Shown: positions 10,117 to 22,329, counted from the first letter of the stretch. The stretch: DNA of 64,000 nt from Diphasiastrum complanatum (GCA_029204225.1 CM055097.1:13748721-13812720); one strand, 5' to 3'. The notes: generated by a model not told the origin, from the sequence alone. Translations and numbers: made by a program.

Positions 10117-12603
10117 ATGACAGGATTGAATGACGCTGGGTTGCCAGAGTCTAGCTGGCTAGATGGAACGAACTACAACATATGGAAGTTCAAGATGCAA
10201 AATATTCTCCAAGATAGAAAATATTGGGAGATCATCACAGATGTCGAGATACTTCCTACCATTGACAGAGAGTTGCCGGAGTATTAGAGACGTACAAGAA
10301 AAGCTCATTATATCATCAACTTATCAGTGAAAGATATAATTATATCTCATATCAGAGATGCTGCTGGACACAAGGAAGGCTTGGGATATACTGAAGAGCT
10401 TGTATGAGACAGTAAATCAGTCACGAATCCTGTTCTTGACTAACAAGCTTCACACGTTGAAGGTGGGTTCAGGTGAATCAGTAACGGACTACTTTACTTG
10501 AGTGGAAGATCCGAGGGACCAACCTATCACAGTTAGGGAAAGTATTCAAGATTCAGTTTTGGTATCCATTGTACCTAATAGTCTACCTTTGGCCTATCAA
10601 AATTTGTAATGATGCTATCATTAAAAGAAACGAGGCCTTCTTTCGATGACCTAAATGCCATCGTACTACAGGAAGAAATGAGACGACAAAATATTGTCAA
10701 CAAGGACGATTTCAAATAACAGACATTTTTGGCAAATTAACAAGAGCAAAGTTCTAAGAAGGGTGACAAAGGAAAGAAGAAGACTAAAAAACAGCAAGAT
10801 ATGGAGGAAAATCAATCAAATCGGTTAGAAGATGGAAATAAAGTGGTTTGAAAAGGAAACTGTTTCATTTGCAAAAAATCAAGACATTATGGAAAGGAGT
10901 TCTAGCATCAAGGATGAAAAATTTGTTGAAGAAGAAAAAACTTATAATGCAAAACTGAGTGCTTTAGATTTTGAAGACTATGAGTTGTTCTCGACATCGA
11001 CATCTTCTGGTAATGCATTCTCAAAGGAAGAAGATTTCTGGTTTATTGATTCAAGAGTTTCAAAGCACATGACACCTAGGCGAGACTGGCTATCTAATTT
11101 TCAAAAATTAGATGATGGGTCAAATGTGAAGTTGGGGGACAACTACACATATGATATAAAGGGAGTTGAAAAAGTACAAGTACAACTACCTTCAGGGAAG
11201 ATTGGAAATATAAAGGATGTGCTTTATGTACCAGGAATCAAGAAAAATTTGCTCTCAGTATCAGCTTTTGCAAAGCAACACATGGTGGTGCAGTTTGATG
11301 AACAGAGGTATCTCATCAAGAAGAAAAGTGATGAAGTAATAGCTGAGAGCATACTTGCAAGGCGGCTGTATAAACTTCAAGCTCAGGTGATGGATCATCA
11401 TGCAAGTGTTGCAAATACTAAATCATTGAGTAAGTTATGGCACGAGAGGTGTACACATCTCAATTCCAAAATTCTACAAGTCTTAAGGTAATTTAACAGG
11501 GTTACAAGTCTATCTCAAGTCGTTTCTGATCACAAGGTTTGTGGAGGTTGTGTCTTAGACAAGCATCATATAAAGAAATTTTTGTCTAGTACATTCAGGG
11601 CGAAAAATGTTCTAGAACTTTTTCATACAGATTTGTGTGGTCCTATGAAGACTCAATCGTATGGAGGAGCAAGTCATTGTATGGTGTTTGTAGATGATTA
11701 TTCTAGAAAGACGTGGATATATCTTCTGAAGAATAAAGGTGAAGCTTTTAAATATTGCACATGGTTTAAGATACAGGTGGAGAAAGAAACAAATAGACAA
11801 TCAGAGAAAGCTTACACGGGTCAGAAGCCAGATGTAAGTCATTTGAGAGTGTTTGAAACTATTGCTTATTCTTGCATACCTAAGGATTCTAGGAGCAAAT
11901 TGGATTCTAAGATGACCAAGTGTTTATTTCTTAGTTATGATAATCAAGAGAAGGGATACAAGTTATATGACTTGAAGGGTAAGAAAATAATCATAAGTAG
12001 GGATGTAATCTTTGATGAGGAGGCAACTCATAAAGATGTAGAGATATATTTTGATAAAGATCAAGATGGTGGAATTCCTATATTATGTGACGAGTTATTA
12101 CAGAAACTTGAATCGATATATGTATCGCCTACGCCAATTCAAGATCCAAAAGTGTCTTTGGTTGAGATAGGAAAGAGGAAGGAAAGGTCAAGTATATGGG
12201 ATACTTATTCACCTCCTACTTCACCAAGCAAGAAGCATCCTACACCAAAAACTAGAAGATTGCCTAGATGGTACTATGAAACTATCAAGGATGGTGTTTA
12301 TGGAACAGGAAAAATCCAGTACACAAGGGACTAGAAGATCAGCTAGACTTGAAAGCAACATGAAGATCAGGGTCGACGGGAGGATCAACAAGAGGATCAT
12401 CATAAAGATGGGGATGTACACTTTGCTTACATGGCTACAGTATTGGAAACCAAGGATCCATATACTTTCAGGGGAAGTGGAGCCTACAGAAAAACAAGTT
12501 GCAGATATCTTTACCAAAGGTCTTGGCAACAAAAAAGTTCAGAAAATTAGAGAACTTCTAGGAGTAATAGATAACAAAGTAAATATTAAGGGGAAGTGTT
12601 AGG
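10117..12603 (+). pseudogene. Ty1/Copia gag-pol, non-autonomous (RT/RNase H deleted)
   Basis: The order of remnants is Copia. Gag starts at 10,117 (MTGLNDAGLPESSWLDGTNY, then WKFKMQNIL) and is soon broken by stops. A lysine-rich region and a worn zinc knuckle lie near 10,850. Protease (10,832-11,491) has FWFIDSRVSKHMT, where the active-site DSG has become DSR. The GAG-pre-integrase motif LWHERCTHLNSKIL follows at about 11,440. Integrase (11,582-12,334) starts ELFHTDLCGPMKT and FVDDYSRKTW, but jumps at about 11,795 to the C-terminal part (GQKPDVSHLRVFETIAY), losing part of the catalytic core. The whole reverse transcriptase and most of RNase H are missing: at about 12,470 the frame passes from YMATVLETKDPY-like RT start to the RNase H end EKQVADIFTKGL. 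A polypurine tract and LTR follow at once. Confidence 0.9.
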
Positions 12604-13027
12604 AATTAATGTTTATTTGACACCCCTTAATGATAGTTTGGCCATGCCCGTGTGCTATTTTTAGGGGTCATTCTATTTATAATAAATTTGTTTTTTATAC
12701 TTATGCATGTAGGTGGGTGCACTATAAATAGAGTAGGATCTATTTAGTACGTAGAACTTCGTTTTTAGTTCTCACCATATATAGGTAGTATTATTAGTAA
12801 ATAACTTTTTGCTATTTTGCCATTTACTTTAGGCTCATTAGCTTTAATCAATCATCAGAGAAACTATATAAGAAGATTGGTGCCCCACCTCAATTATTCC
12901 ATTCAATTCAATGAGCTAGAGCATTTGCTCAGTTCTCCTATGATCTGTTTTCTCTCTGTGTTTGATTTTGTGTGAACACTAGTAAGACTAGTATCTCCAT
13001 CTAGAATTTGTATTTCAAATTCTGACA
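12597..13027 (+). mobile_element. 3' LTR of the Copia element
   Basis: It starts TGTTAGGAATTAATG directly after the polypurine tract AAGGGGAAG and ends AAATTCTGACA (TG…CA, 431 bp). A TATA box TATAAATA lies at 12,723-12,730, with the transcribed region beyond it; the stretch 12,752-12,804 recurs as a scrap at 7845-7898. No full 5' LTR is present; motif arrays occupy that position. Confidence 0.85.
12723..12730 (+). promoter_or_regulatory. TATA box of the Copia LTR
   Basis: TATAAATA sits 126 bp into the LTR, the usual place for the U3/R promoter of a plant Copia element. Confidence 0.6.
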
Positions 13028-13689
13028 TGGTATATGGTATTTAGTAGCACACATGAAATACGTAAAAGGTAATAGAGTAATTTTAGTGAAACTTTTGCAT
13101 TGATCAGGTATTTATAACAAGAAAGAAGACCATATGCCAGAAGGTTGTTTATTCTAGGACCTAACAATAGTAAAAATTATAATGTAATTTCTGTGATATT
13201 TGGTCATTTTATTAAATTGATTATATTGCTTGTTGTTTAGATAGTTATGAAATCGCCTAATTCAATTTAAGCATGTAGTATCTAGATTCTAGCTATGGTT
13301 CTATACAATGCTCAACGATTATACATTATAAAAAAACATGCAATAGAAAACTAAAATTCTTGGAACAAATAAATAACGAAAAAGAACTGAGATTTATTAA
13401 CATGCGATATGTACTTAAATTACATAATTTGCACAGTCATTATTTATTTAAAAAGAAAACTTAAATGTCGGTGCTATTTGCGAAGTCATCCTACTATCTG
13501 CATAGTCATAGACAATGCGTTTAAATACACATAAGTATATTAAAAAAAATTCTGATATATACTAAAATATACGTACCGTTGATATTTTAAAATTATTTTT
13601 TGGTTTTCCTAGTTATCATGTTACGAAAATATGAAATTCACCTCTTTCACGTTGTTTCCACGTGTCCGTATTTGATGCACTGTACGCTA
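13028..13689. other. AT-rich sequence, nothing recognised
   Basis: No coding signal or repeat boundary was identified. Confidence 0.45.
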
Positions 13690-14102
13690 TCAAACTTCGA
13701 TTTGTCCAAAAGAAACGTGGCCAAAAATAGTTTTTGGCGACGCTGCAAATTGAATTGGATTGGCCTTTTTCCAGACGCCCAAATTTCGTATACTGTACAT
13801 ATATTGTTGATTGTTATAATATTCATCAACGATTTTGTTATAAGTCACTTGGGTGTCCTCCCAAAATGTTATCTGTGAAATATGGTGCCAAGACCATATA
13901 CGTAAATATATAAACATACAATATATTCAAAGCAACAAATACGAATATTTTTTTTATGTACCTGTGCTTGATCCTGTTCTTCAAAGTCGTCAGCAACCGT
14001 TAACACACAACGACGATGTTCGTTAGTAGTAATGCCAATGATAACAACAGCGATTGTGCCTAAGAGCAGTGAATTGTGTATGTCTTTGTTTTTGAGACTC
14101 AA
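13690..14102 (-). CDS. Small putative spliced gene of unknown function
   Basis: Two minus-strand exons, 14,102-13,962 and 13,872-13,690, join in phase 0 across an 89-bp intron with consensus ends (CAG|GTACAT … TTTCACAG|AT), giving 107 residues and a TGA stop. The N-terminal part has a short hydrophobic segment (LLLGTIAVVIIGI) followed by NEHRRCVLTVADDFEEQDQAQ. The second exon (FWEDTQVTYNKIVDEYYNNQ…) has aromatic/charged spacing that looks like folded protein. No family is recognised. The first codons (ATGAGTCTC) fall in the edge of the neighbouring GAGACTC array, so the true 5' end may have been lost. AT-rich composition and style resemble the island at 6.6-7.8 kb. It could be a decayed fragment rather than a live gene. 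Confidence 0.4.
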
Positions 14103-14745
14103 GTTTTGGAAACTCCAAATTGTCGAGACTCAATTTGTGGAGGAACGAATTTTTTGAGACTCAAGACACGAATTTTTGGAGACTCCAAATTGTCGAGACT
14201 CAACTTGTGGAGGAACGAATTTTTGGAGATATTTTCGAGATATATTTCGAGGTTTCAATTTTTGGAGACACGAATTTTTCGAGACTCGAAACTCAAATTT
14301 TTGGAGTGCCTCCAAATGTTTGAGACAATTTGTGGAGAGATCAAATTTTGTGGATAGACTCGAAACTCGAATTTTTGGAGTCTCCAAATTTTCGAGACTC
14401 AAGTTTTAAAGTCTCCAAATTTTCGAGGTACATTTTGAGGGTCATTGTCAATTTGTGAAGACGAATTTTTGGAGACTCAAGACACGAATTTTTGGAGGTA
14501 CTTTCGAGGTACACAAAATTTTCGAGACTCAAAACTCGAAATTTTGGAGACTTCAATATTTTGAGTCTCGGGAGGCACGAAATTTTCGAGACTCGATCCC
14601 CACATTTTCGAGACACAATTTGTGTGGAGACGAAATTTCGAGTCTCGAAATTTTCAAAACTCGAAACTCGAAAAATTTTGAGACTCGAAACTCGAAAAAT
14701 TTTGAGACTCGAAACTCGAAATTTTCGAGACTCTTTTTCGGGTTA
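14094..14745. repeat. Degenerate GAGACTCGAAA/TTTTTGGAG motif array C
   Basis: About 650 bp made of variants of TTTTCGAGACTCGAAACTCG and AATTTTTGGAGACTCAAGACACG in irregular order, partly self-complementary (TTCGAG/CTCGAA). The right end has near-perfect 25-bp repeats (AAACTCGAAAAATTTTGAGACTCG). Overlapping open frames on both strands arise from the repeat and are not genes. Confidence 0.85.
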
Positions 14746-16317
14746 GTCTAAAACTTGAAAAACGTATTTTTCAATTAGTAGGGGCCAGCCCTCATTGTCT
14801 TCCTACTCCTACGGGTGAGTTGAGTCGGGCGGTGAAAGTTACTTCACCTCGCACACTAGGTCTAAGCCACACTCCTTAGTCCTTAACGTCGCTTAGGCCA
14901 AGTCTCTGTACCGATAAATTTTTATGGTAATAAACCGTCGTTTCTCGATGATATATTTGTCTACAGACTAAAGAAAAATTAAATCTCCTAGCTAACGAAA
15001 AGGAAATACCCTCAAAATGACTTCAATGGTTTGTCCACTGACCGACTTTGATTGAATTTTGCCTTTTCACCAATACTGATGTTTTTCTTCCCCGAAGCGT
15101 TACTAGTTTTATCTTCGACAAGGATATAAAAGATGCAGAAGATTGGAGAATGGTCGTATATTTACTCGATGTGTCTTTCATTTATAAATGCCACATTTTA
15201 CTGTTGAAGTGGTTTGTATCAGCTCTAGTGATAAAAGAAAGTGTGGGATCGCGTCTTCGGCTTCCGCTAGATAGAATATTCAACACGTGTTGCAGAATCA
15301 ATGTCTTTATCATGAAGATTATTGAAATGAGGATGTTTGGGAAGGGAATGAAGGGTGACCATCGGGAACACTAGGTAGGTATGTTTTAGAGTCGAAATGT
15401 GAAGTGTGGTGTGAAATCCAGGAAAAGACAAATATTATTACAATCTAAAAAAGGTTTTTGCTTCACTAACACCGTAATTAAAAAAGTGAAGAAGGCTGAG
15501 GAATTGTATAAGGTGCATATACATTTACGTTATTTATGAAAAGTTAATAAGGAGCAACTGGGCGGGCTACCAAATTCTCAGTGCATGAGTTGGAAGGGTT
15601 CACTATTACCTAAGATAAACTTGCTTACTGTACCAGAAGAAGAAGTTGGATCGACGTAGATGGTAAGCAGATAATCGACGTGATAATCAAGCTCGATTTG
15701 GAATATCAAAGGCGTCATTTAGGTGGAAACGAAAAGTTATAAGTATTTTCTTAATATTTAAAGACAACATATGCGATGGGTGGGAGTGTCTTCAAAATCG
15801 AAAATAGAAAAAAAGAAAAAAAGAGTTGTTGATGGAAATGGGATGACTCCTTCCATGTTTGGGAACGGAACTTTATCCTCACCAACTAGCTGTAGTGTTA
15901 CAAAACCTAAGGTTGAATAGTAACCATATGATCTTAACTTTTGGTGGTAATATTGAATTTTCATTCCCAATTAAGGCGTGTTGCGAAATAAGAGGTTAGT
16001 GTAATTTAGGGAGTAATCTATAAGGTGGGTGGAGCAGCAAGTCCTTTATCACTCTGGGAACACCTTAATGGAGTTAACGTTTGTTTTATTGAAAGGGATG
16101 ATAACAATGAAGTTAGGATTGATAAAGGTAACGTTAAATTGGAATCGAGAGATTTGTAATTCCGTCTTTATGATGACACCGAAGCACCAACGGGTTATCA
16201 AAGTTTATTACTTGGGAAGTTTGTGGGCCTCTCAAGGATTAATCGGAGAAAATAAAAAAGAGATTTTTAAAAGGAGTCTCTGTTCGAATTTCGCTCTTAT
16301 GCGATGAGGGATGCTTT
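14746..16317. other. Unassigned sequence
   Basis: No domain, RNA gene or repeat was recognised. Open frames at 15,048-15,374 and 16,029-16,307 (plus) have no family likeness. Confidence 0.4.
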
Positions 16318-16445
16318 TATTCCGAAGGACTCAAAAAATTCGAGTCCCAACCGGAGGACTCGAAAAATTTGAGTCTCGAAAAAATCGAGTCTCAAATTTT
16401 TTCCTTCGAGTCTTCGAGACTCAAATTTTTTTCGAGGGACTTCGA
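16318..16445. repeat. Motif array D, same family as array C
   Basis: Variants of GGACTCGAAAAATTTGAGTCTCG and CTTCGAGACTC fill about 130 bp and run directly into the leucine-rich-repeat frame at 16,445. Confidence 0.75.
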
Positions 16446-17165
16446 GACAACGAGCTGACAGGATCCATTCCCAATGAACCACGACAGATGACGACTTTGC
16501 AAACACTTTCGTTGAACAGCAACAAACTGGAAGAACCGATTCATTCAACTTTTGGTGGCTTGACAAATCTCACGTCACTGAATTTTTCCAGCAACTCCTT
16601 GATCAATAGTTCAATATCGTAGGAGATGGAGAATTTTTGGCTGCTGGAGACATTGGTGCTATCTGGCAACAATTTATCAAGTACAATTTCAAATAATCTT
16701 GGTAACTATTCAGCTCTTGTAACTATAGAAGTTTCAAACAACAAACTTAGTGGTGGAATTCCAACAACTCTTGAAAATTGCACCAACGTGACACAATCAC
16801 GACTTCCAAATTTGGGAGGAGACTTCTCAATGCAGCTTAACATAGGACAGTTGAAATTGCTTCCAATTTTGTCCATCAACAACAACAGAGTCTCTGGAAG
16901 CGTCCCATAATCGCTCGCCCAATACATCAATCTTACCTTGGTCAATCTCAGCAAAACCAGCCCAACGGAAGTTTATCACTACAACAACACAGAGGACCTA
17001 TCAAATAACAAGACAAGAGAAGACTTCCTCGCTGCCGATACTTCAGACCTAAACCATTTTACAACATTAGCTTTGGATCTTATTGTGCCAGATTGCATGT
17101 TTGAGGCAGTGCAACGTGCACGTGTCTGTATTGGATCCATGTACGAGCCGAAGTTTGTTGGCTAG
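16441..17165 (+). pseudogene. Leucine-rich-repeat receptor-like fragment with two in-frame stops
   Basis: One plus-strand frame carries plant extracellular LRRs: LRDNELTGSIP, TLQTLSLNSNKLEEPI, LTSLNFSSNSLINSS, then after a TAG at 16,620-16,622 LETLVLSGNNLSSTISNNLG, TIEVSNNKLSGGIP and LSINNNRVSGSVP. A TAA follows at 16,908-16,910, after which the same frame resumes with SLAQYINLTLVNLS. This fits the LxxLxLxxNxLxGxIP consensus of LRR receptor kinases. There is no signal peptide, transmembrane segment or kinase domain. The left end is fused to motif array D. The part after about 16,970 no longer looks like LRR. Confidence 0.8.
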
Positions 17166-17478
17166 GGGCTATTCAGCTCCTGAAATAAAGAAGCTGGAAA
17201 TAGTTCATGCTCAATGTAGGCAATTATTGTTCAAGGTGGAGCAGCAAAGTATAAGAAAATGCTAAGCAAGAGTATGCTCACAGGAGTGAAGTGTTGATCA
17301 GATTCTTCTCTCACTTCGGTTCATTGTGTAAAGATGAATGAATCAAACAATAGGTTGCTTGTGAAGGATGAACAGGAAAACGATGAGTCCAGTGAAACTT
17401 GGCAGCAAAGGTGACGGATTCCAACACAAAGGCCATACTCTTCAATGCGTGATTTGCAAAATTTTAATTCCTTCATAA

Positions 17479-17638
17479 GATAATTAGTAAACTGCCATAC
17501 AAGGTCTCAGACTCTTTAGAAAAGTTCATAGAACTTTTTAAATATTTGGTGTGTCCGAGATAATTAGTAAACTGCCATACAAGGTCTCAGACTCTTTAGA
17601 AAAGTTTAGAGAACTTTTTAAATATTTGGTGTGTCCGA
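17479..17638 (+). repeat. Tandem duplication, 2 x 80 bp
   Basis: Copy 1 (17,479-17,558) and copy 2 (17,559-17,638), both starting GATAATTAGTAAACTGCC and ending GGTGTGTCCGA, differ at only about two positions (TTCATA versus TTTAGA). Confidence 0.9.
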
Positions 17639-18646
17639 AGACTTTCGATCTAACTTTTTAACAACCATGTCAAAGCATAACTTGGGAGGCTTATCATTCA
17701 ACGTAAGCCACTGGTCCTTCAAAAAGTATATCTTACAAATCTAGAATCGAAATGCCAGATGAAACGTCATACTCTAGACTGTAGATGGCGGACAACGGAA
17801 TCAATTCAATGTATTTCTTGTAGTTCGAAGCAAATTCTTACGCAGACTCATGATTACAATACAACTCGTACTTTAAAAAAGAGACCTAACTGCAAAAATG
17901 GTACAAGCTCTTGGTAAAACCAATTACAAGTTTGTATCATCGCCTATACACCACCACAAACCGTACGCAAAATTATGAGCATACAATAAATTTGAACTTG
18001 ACAAACTTCAGAACCGCGTGCTATATTGCTTTCCGTTTGTTTCTACGAATCAGATACCCAGATTTTCCTTTCAAAATTACGCGCTTTCAGTTTCTATCAG
18101 TCTGATATTCATTCTTTCTTTTGAAAATCGCTTCTCTATAAATCACAAGATGTAAATCACGTACGATTCCTGGAGGAGACTACGATAGAAATAGTTTGGA
18201 ATGGTTTGTGTGCCATCAGAGCAGATCGTGTAGACCAGATGACGTAGGTGGCACCCAGACATCCACACCCGCGCCTGCATGCAGGCCAACGAGAAGCTCC
18301 AAAAAAGCAAGGAACGTGACAGAGAAATAACAAAACTTTAAATTGTCTCCGTCCACACTGATTTGCGACAGCGTAAAGACTTGAAAAACTTCAAAATACA
18401 ATGTTTTTAAAAACTAAGAACACTAATATGTGTCGACGTCGCAATAATCGTAAGGCCCCTCAAAATATATAAAAAATATTTTTAAAAAAAAAAAAGGAAA
18501 AAACAAAAAGATCGCAGGTTAAAACCAAACATGAAAACAATAAGCCCCTGCCGTAGGCAGGGGCAAAAAAACCCACCAAACCCTAACAAGGGCTAGGGTT
18601 TCCAAGGAAAACAAGGGAACATCTCAACCACAACCCCCATAGAGCT

Positions 18647-18647
<1 letters not shown>
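17639..18647. other. Unassigned sequence with a short perfect hairpin
   Basis: No coding signal. At 18,543-18,563 GCCCCTGCC-GTA-GGCAGGGGC forms a perfect 9-bp inverted repeat with a 3-base loop, followed by an A run; its meaning is unknown. Confidence 0.5.

Positions 18648-18689
<42 letters not shown>
18648..18689 (+). repeat. (GA)n microsatellite
   Basis: About 20 uninterrupted GA units. Confidence 0.95.
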
Positions 18690-18692
<3 letters not shown>

Positions 18693-20870
18693 TTGGATCG
18701 TGCCCAGTTTCAGCCCATGAACAACAGCTCGTGTCAAGCTTGGCTTCAACTCCACGATTCACTATCGTCGTGTTAGAAGCAGATGTCACAGCCATCCCTT
18801 GTACACGTTTTCTAGCTGCAACCAGTGTTCTTATTGCTCTCTGAAGGCCGGAAAACAGCACGTTAGTGGATGATTGCAGGGCCAACTAATTCAGCCTTCC
18901 ACAGCCAGGATCAGCGTCCATTCTCTGAATCAATAAATCCGTGATTCAGCTCCCGCTAGCCTGCTGTGGTGCAAACAGCCCACTAAACCACAATTGTCTT
19001 CCTTCGGGCCTCAGCAGTAGAACAGAAAACAAGACGACAGTAGCAGAGATTCTGGATTTCTGAAAAGTAAGAAATCATCTCACTACCTAACAATCCTATC
19101 ACGGAATAAGAAGGCAGAGGGGAGAGTTTGGTTCAGTCAGTAAATTTCAACTTAATGATTCTTCCAACAGGGTTACTACTCTCATTCTTATGCTACTTTC
19201 AGCATGATATACAACATCATACAGCTTCTATAGGGAATAACAATTCCAGTAAAAAGAACGATCGCAAACTGTCTTAACTTTAAGCTCTACTCAAATTAAA
19301 GAAGTGGCATTGTAACTCTTCCAATCAGTGTTCGTAAACACGCAGATTCACTGGAGGATTTGAGTAAAGAAAAACTTCTGATCCTCAGCATGCAATTCCT
19401 GGAATCATGTTTCTACTTTGCATACAGTTCATATTAATCGGGAAAAATTGATTTGAAATCAATCTTTCAATGAAACAAGCACACATGATTCAGAACCTTA
19501 CGGAGTTATGCTTGTTATTCCAATCCTTAATCCAGCAGAAGCTCACAATAAGACAAGCAAGGAGATCTGTCCATGCATATCATTCTACATCAAACGAAAC
19601 CTTCCTCAAAGCATTAGAAATTTAGGAATGAATTCTTTACTAATTCACAACATCTTTATCAAAATTGTACAAGTAGAAGAGCACTCTACCACCTCTACCA
19701 CCGAATCTTGAAAAGCATGCCTTCTACTAGAATTAGTGAATCCAACTCCATAATTCCCTTGAGAATAGCATTCCAATCTCATCCTGAATCTCATCTTGGC
19801 TGAGCTTTGAGACCATTGTAAAGACCACTAGGAAAAATCCCTAAGATGGGGTAGAGAAACACAAGAGGAGACATATAGGAGCAAAACATTCCCAACCAAA
19901 CCTAGATCAATCTTGGATCTAGCCCCCGAGCCATGCCATGTGAATGCTTGAGGAGAAGAGAGCAACTGGTAACCTGAACCAAAGTTGTCGACCGGAGAAT
20001 CCCTACCCCAATACATAGAGAGTAGATTCATGTGCATGAACCCACGCAATTCCCATGCAGGTCAACTATAAATAGGTCACAGCTCTTCATGCAGTCCTCC
20101 TGCCTATATCCGTCACACGTACATGCATTATTCCATATGTCTGGGTCCTCTCAAAGTCATTAGTCACAAACAGGCCCCGACATGGAATTAAATCTCGGCG
20201 TGGCTAACAAACTCAAATACCGAAGGGCCGGTCTACCATATTAGGACTATTTCATGTCCTTAGCTGAATATGGCCGTAACTCTTATTCTTGTACAATTAG
20301 GAACTTATAAATCATGTGGATCCACTATCTATTTTGATGATTGAGTATATTTTGCATGCATAAACTTGATGGGAAAAAAATACATAGGCATATCGATGAG
20401 TATTTTATTGAGAGTACAATTACTCGTAAGTTAGTAAGGTACCTCTATTTGAGTTCAACTTATTAACTTAGGAAGAGTTAGATGGGATTGAATGTGGTGT
20501 TACATGTGTAAAGGCCTACACCTCAATATTCAAGATATTCTAAATTATACCCAACTAACCGAGTCAGGAGGGATACTTATGTGTTAGTTTGGTGATAATA
20601 TAGTATGAAAGGATTCACCAATATTGTTGGTCACATGTATCGCTTGTAAGTCACAACCATTGTGAATCTTTTTTAGATGGGTTTGTGCTTAGTGCACACA
20701 AGAACTTTTGGTCAGATTTATTTCTTGATTGGAAATAAGGATGGATTTCTTGGAGAATAGCCCATAAACTTAGATAAAGTTGGATATTTAGCACAAACAA
20801 AAAGTTAAAGCTTCACATCATGAAGTTTTATAAGATATTGTTATTCTAGATTAAAACTAAAGGGTGATTT
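18690..20870. other. Unassigned intergenic sequence
   Basis: No recognisable domain on either strand; open frames such as 19,508-19,711 (plus) and 19,828-20,049 (minus) are not family-like. Confidence 0.4.
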
Positions 20871-20884
20871 TGTCTAGATGTATT
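20871..20884 (+). repeat. LINE target-site duplication, left copy
   Basis: TGTCTAGATGTATT, identical to 28,027-28,040, directly beside the T run (20,883-20,895) that is the poly(A) tail of the minus-strand LINE. Confidence 0.9.
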
Positions 20885-20943
20885 TTTTTTTTTTTGATAG
20901 TAAGCAGCAGTTCAGATTTTATTTATAAGAATGGTAAAGTAAT

Positions 20944-22320
20944 TTACAACTGTTGGACTCTAAGTCTGTCCACTACTTTTAGGAACCATGATCTCTTAGT
21001 CTCTAGACTTTTGACCTTAGGACTATCCTTAGACAACTTCTTCTTTAGAAGAGTTTTCCTACAAGACTCAAAGTATCTGTTACTTATGTCCCAAAGACCA
21101 CTAAGTAAAGAGACACGATGTATAGGACTACCAAAAATTTGTGAATTCCTCCATCTCCAGAGGGACCAGAGAATGGGAGCTCTAATGCAAAGCCAAATGT
21201 CCTTGTCTATACTAGTGTTCAAACCAAGAAACCAAGAAATATTGTCAATAACATTAAAACCTAATTCAGAGATACTAAGAATAAAGGAAGTGAGTGGCTC
21301 ATTCTTCTCACAGAGAAGGAAGGTGTGCTGAATGGAGTCCAGGTCCCTGCCACATCTGTCGCAATAGCCATCTATGATGCCCCACTGAAGCCCTGTACTC
21401 CTTGTCCAAATAGCCATGTGGGTAATCCTCCATAGGAGAATAGAGACTTTAGGGTCTAGGAACTTTGCCCATATTGTCCTGAAGATGCCCTCCCATTCCT
21501 TAGAATCCAAGGTGATTCCCCATTTGCCATTCAACTTCAACCTTACCTCTTGAGGAAACAACTTTGCTATTGGAGGCCTTTCCAGGATACAACCCTTCTC
21601 TTCCCAAGTGAATCATTCCTTAGCCCACGTGACTTGTATTGTGCCCTTGCCTTACTTTGGTAAGTCCTCCCAGGCTCCACCTCTCCCAAAGCATATCAAT
21701 TTCCTCTCTCTTGAGGCCCCATTTCCTCTTATTTTTCCTCTTGCTTCTCCATTTCTCTTTCTCTAAGTCCCAAAGATCGGCCCACTTGTTGACTCCTTTT
21801 TTGCTGATTTTCTTTGCCACCTTTATTAAGTTTTCCTCCAAGTGAGTTTCCTCTCTCCAGGCTTAACAGCTCATCTCCAGGATCCCCCCTTTGTCCCACA
21901 ACTCCTTTTCCACTGCTTTTAAGGCATACCTCCCCTTCTTTGACCCCAACCAGAGGCATCGAAAAAAATCACTCCCTTTTCTTTTGAGGCTCCAATTGGT
22001 AAGAAGTAGATCTCTTAGCTCCCAATTTCTCAAGCCTAGAGCTCTCACAGGGGCCCAACAATTTGCTGCCTCTTGGAGAAGGCAAGCCCAGATCTCCTCC
22101 CTTCTCACAACTGCTCTCACAAGCCACCTAACAATACTCCTAGTAGCCAACTGTTTCAGATCCGGGAGACCCAAACCTCAAAAATGCTTAGGTAGAATAC
22201 ATGTACTCCAAGCCACCCCCACATACCCCCCGCCATCAAACTTTGCCCCCTAGAGGAAACTTCTGCAGACCACCTCAAACCTCCTCAAATCACACTCTGC
22301 AAGGTCTCAAGACCATCCTG
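20944..22320 (-). pseudogene. LINE ORF2, C-terminal part with zf-RVT domain
   Basis: The best frame, 21,561-20,944, has the plant LINE C-terminal domain: WEGIFRTIWAKFLDPKVSIL, LLWRITHMAIWTR, and the zinc motif C-D-R-C…H-T-F-L-L-C (CX2C…HX4C). Upstream, across frameshifts, 22,174-21,863 carries GLGLPDLKQLATRSIVRWLV, the block just after the RT domain in L1-type elements. The catalytic YxDD box is not present. Frame changes near 21,600, 21,870 and 22,230 show decay. Confidence 0.85.
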
Positions 22321-22329
22321 ATTAGATAT

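Noticed and set aside
13028-13040. TGGTAT directly after the Copia 3' LTR as a primer-binding site for a second element
   Set aside because: Only six bases match and no retrotransposon coding follows.
14120-14751. Several 70-98 codon frames in the GAGACTC array
   Set aside because: They occur in overlapping frames on both strands and consist of the repeat word.
18574-18601. AAACCCTAAC/CTAGGGTTT as telomere-like repeat
   Set aside because: Single units only, no tandem array.
20864-21331. 155-codon plus-strand frame
   Set aside because: Antisense of the LINE zf-RVT frame, which has the recognisable domain.
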